From an uncultured Propionibacteriaceae bacterium (lineage in GTDB: Bacteria; Actinomycetota; Actinomycetes; Propionibacteriales; Propionibacteriaceae): a stretch of 8,556 nucleotides of DNA. The stretch is taken from NCBI GenBank assembly GCA_937859105.1, contig CALMAD010000344.1, positions 1 to 8,556 of the forward strand. Direction: 5' to 3'. Made by a program: the position numbers and the translations under genes. Shown in pieces: positions 6,713-8,556 of the stretch. Within the stretch, counting starts at the first letter, position 1. Every line of letters starts with the position of its first letter. The notes beneath the pieces are model-generated. The model had not been told where the DNA came from. It saw nothing but the letters and a program-made list of their open reading frames with translations, and ran no database searches.

Positions 6713-7927
6713 GTGCGTCCGATCATGCAGAGCGAAAAACTCCGCGACGTCCGCTACGACGTCCGCGGGCCCATCCTCGTCGAGGCCCAGCGCCTCGAGG
6801 CCGAGGGGCACAAAATCCTCAAGCTGAACATCGGCAACCCCGCCCCCTTCGGCTTCGAGGCCCCCGAGGCCATCGTCGCCAGCATGATCCACCACCTGCC
6901 GGACGCCGAGGGCTACTCCGACAGCCGCGGCATCTATTCGGCCCGGACGGCGGTCTCGCAGTACTACCAGAGCCACGGCCTGAAGAACATCGACGTCGAG
7001 GACATCTTCATCGGCAACGGCGTCAGCGAGCTCATCACCCTGGTGCTGCAGGCCCTCATCAACAACGGCGACGAGGTGCTCGTGCCCGCGCCCGACTACC
7101 CGTTGTGGACCGGCGCGGTGTCCCTGTCCGGCGGCCATCCCGTGCACTACGTGTGCGACGAGGAGAACGCCTGGAACCCCGATCTCGCCGACATCGAGGC
7201 CAAGATCACCGACCGGACGCGGGCCCTGGTCATCATCAACCCGAACAACCCGACCGGCGCGGTCTACGACGAGCCGACCGTGCGGGGCCTGGTGGACATC
7301 GCCCGCCGCCACGACCTGATCCTGATGTCGGACGAGATCTACGAAAAGATCATCTTCGACGGCTACCAGCACCTCCACACCGCGGCCTTCACCGGCGACG
7401 ACGTGATGTGCCTCACCTTCAGCGGCCTGTCGAAGGCGTACCGCATCTGCGGCTACCGGGCCGGCTGGGTCGCGATCAGCGGGCCGAAGCACGTGGCGTC
7501 CGACTTTCTGGAGGGTCTCACGCTGCTCGCGAACATGCGCATGTGCGCGAACGTTCCGGCGCAGCACACCATCCAGACCGCGCTCGGCGGCTACCAGAGC
7601 ATCAACGAGTACGTGGTGCCCGGCGGCCGGTTCTACGACCAGAGCAAGCTGGCGTGGCGGCTGCTGAACGAGATCCCCGGGGTGTCGTGCGTGGAGCCGC
7701 ACGGGGCGCTGTACGTGTTCCCAAGGCTCGACCCCGAGGTGTACCCGATCCAGGACGACCAGGCGTTCGTCATCGAGATGCTGCGCGCCAAGAAGATCCT
7801 CGTGACGCACGGCACCGGTTTCAACTGGTTCGCGCCCGATCACTTCCGGCTCGTCACGCTGCCGAACACCGAGATGCTGACCGAGGCGATCGGGCGCATC
7901 TCGTCGTTCCTGGCCACGAAGCGGTAA
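6713..7927 (+). CDS. alaA: Pyridoxal-phosphate aminotransferase, AlaA/AlaT-type (alanine transaminase)
   Basis: Class I/II fold-type I aminotransferase, cytosolic, expected to interconvert pyruvate plus glutamate with alanine plus 2-oxoglutarate. It resembles E. coli AlaA across its length, for example LKLNIGNPAPFGFEAP, IGNGVSEL, LVPAPDYPLWT, ANVPAQH-IQTALGGYQSI and HFR-VTLP. Counting from the ATG at 6725, the catalytic residues are Asn175 in NPNNPTG, Asp203 and Tyr206 in SDEIY, the Schiff-base Lys237 in SGLSKAYR, Arg245 in GYRAGW, and the substrate-carboxylate Arg375 in HFRLV. Start: the GTG at 6713 gives 404 residues and suits a leaderless transcript; the ATG at 6725 gives 400 residues, and neither has a Shine-Dalgarno. 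The frame runs open to 5330 only as an antisense shadow of rimO. A lipoprotein hydrolase gene begins on the base after its stop. The exact substrate is inferred by similarity. Confidence 0.9.
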   Translation: MRPIMQSEKLRDVRYDVRGPILVEAQRLEAEGHKILKLNIGNPAPFGFEAPEAIVASMIHHLPDAEGYSDSRGIYSARTAVSQYYQSHGLKNIDVEDIFIGNGVSELITLVLQALINNGDEVLVPAPDYPLWTGAVSLSGGHPVHYVCDEENAWNPDLADIEAKITDRTRALVIINPNNPTGAVYDEPTVRGLVDIARRHDLILMSDEIYEKIIFDGYQHLHTAAFTGDDVMCLTFSGLSKAYRICGYRAGWVAISGPKHVASDFLEGLTLLANMRMCANVPAQHTIQTALGGYQSINEYVVPGGRFYDQSKLAWRLLNEIPGVSCVEPHGALYVFPRLDPEVYPIQDDQAFVIEMLRAKKILVTHGTGFNWFAPDHFRLVTLPNTEMLTEAIGRISSFLATKR

Positions 7928-8556
7928 GTGTCCGGGCGGCGTTCGCTGCTGGCGGTCGGGGTGGCCCTGTGCCTCCTGGCCGCCGGATGCACACCGTCGT
8001 CGGGGGCGCCCCCGCGTCCTCAGCTTCTCGACATCGCCTACGCGAGCGACACCAACCCGGCTCATCGGCTCGACCTGTACCTCCCGGCGGGACGGGGGCC
8101 GTATCCCCTGGTCGTGTTCATCCACGGCGGGGCGTGGGCCTTCGGCGACAAGGCGATGCGGCTCGGCTCGCGCGGCGGTTACGGCGACCTGCGGCGCACG
8201 CTGTACGCGCAGGGCTACGCGGTGGCCAGCGTCCGGTACCGCTTCGTCAAGGAGGCCCGGTTCCCCGCTCAGCTCTACGATGTGAAGGCCGCGGTGCGAT
8301 ACCTGCGCGCCAACGCGCGGCGCCTGAATCTGGACGCCCGCCGCTTCGTCGCCATGGGTGACTCCGCCGGCGGGCAGCTCGCCGAGATGGTCGGGATGAC
8401 GTCGAACCGCCCGGAGCTCGAAGGCGACGTGGGCGTCACGGGGGTGCCGAGCGACGTCCGGGCGGTCGTCAGCTACTTCGGGGTGTCCGACCTGGTGCGC
8501 ATCTTCGACGACCGTGTCAAGGAGGGCTGCGGGCCGCGCCCGCGGCATGAGGCGAG
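7928..8556 (+). CDS. Putative lipoprotein esterase/lipase, alpha/beta-hydrolase fold (3' end beyond window)
   Basis: Partial gene, open through 209 codons to the window edge. The GTG at 7928 directly abuts the aminotransferase TAA. The N-terminus is a lipoprotein signal: MSGRR, a hydrophobic run at residues 7-19, then a LAAGC lipobox with Cys21, followed by a Pro/Ser-rich linker. The mature part has hormone-sensitive-lipase/BD-FAE-type features: LDLYLP at 48-53, the oxyanion-hole motif HGGAW at 66-70, FPAQLYDVKAAVRYLR at 112-127, and the nucleophile elbow GDSAGG at 144-149 with Ser146. The catalytic Asp and His should lie downstream. It is probably an extracytoplasmic, membrane-anchored carboxylesterase; the substrate is unknown. 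Abutment to alaA implies co-transcription, though the functional link is unclear. The lipobox has Ala at -3, less common than Leu. Confidence 0.85.
   Translation, partial: MSGRRSLLAVGVALCLLAAGCTPSSGAPPRPQLLDIAYASDTNPAHRLDLYLPAGRGPYPLVVFIHGGAWAFGDKAMRLGSRGGYGDLRRTLYAQGYAVASVRYRFVKEARFPAQLYDVKAAVRYLRANARRLNLDARRFVAMGDSAGGQLAEMVGMTSNRPELEGDVGVTGVPSDVRAVVSYFGVSDLVRIFDDRVKEGCGPRPRHEA

Noticed and set aside
6668..8548. 626-codon minus-strand open frame opposite the aminotransferase and hydrolase
   Set aside because: It mirrors two well-supported plus-strand genes, is His/Val/Asp/Arg-rich without recognisable motifs, and is explained by third-position GC bias.

Overview
This is a stretch of a very GC-rich bacterial chromosome, almost certainly an actinomycete (Actinomycetota). 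The evidence is strong third-position G/C bias in every real gene, frequent GTG starts, TANNNT-type -10 elements, a recA-recX-miaB block preceded by a DUF3046 gene and a ClgR-type regulator, and a recA promoter region of the mycobacterial/actinobacterial kind. A family-level placement is not safe from the sequence alone.

Layout. Positions 29-6658 are entirely minus-strand and read, in transcription order (right to left), rimO > pgsA > cinA/pncC-like > clgR > DUF3046 > recA > recX > miaB. rimO/pgsA overlap by one base (TGATG) and pgsA/cinA by four (GTGA), so these three look like one translationally coupled unit. A 164-base gap with an operator-like dyad precedes clgR, which is followed 3 bases later by the DUF3046 gene. 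A perfect GC-rich hairpin directly after the DUF3046 stop probably closes that transcript. recA then has its own leader with two recognisable DNA-damage promoters: a LexA (SOS) box inside one promoter and, nearer the gene, a match to the LexA-independent RecA-NDp (PafBC-type) promoter. recX starts 3 bases after recA, and miaB 18 bases after recX. To the right, a 54-base divergent intergenic region separates rimO from a plus-strand pair: an AlaA/AlaT-type aminotransferase (6713-7927) and, starting on the very next base after its stop, a lipoprotein-type alpha/beta-hydrolase cut off by the window end.

How the genes fit together. RecA and RecX are the recombinase and its modulator. ClgR and the damage promoters are stress/protein-quality and DNA-damage control. 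PgsA makes the precursor of phosphatidylglycerol and cardiolipin. CinA/PncC recycles the NMN by-product of NAD-dependent DNA ligase. RimO and MiaB are sister radical-SAM methylthiotransferases that modify ribosomal protein S12 and tRNA respectively. This is a conserved housekeeping neighbourhood. I found no mobile element, CRISPR array, RNA gene or novel system. The most useful observations are regulatory: the two-promoter recA region, the clgR operator-like dyad with two competing starts, and probable leaderless starts at rimO and alaA.
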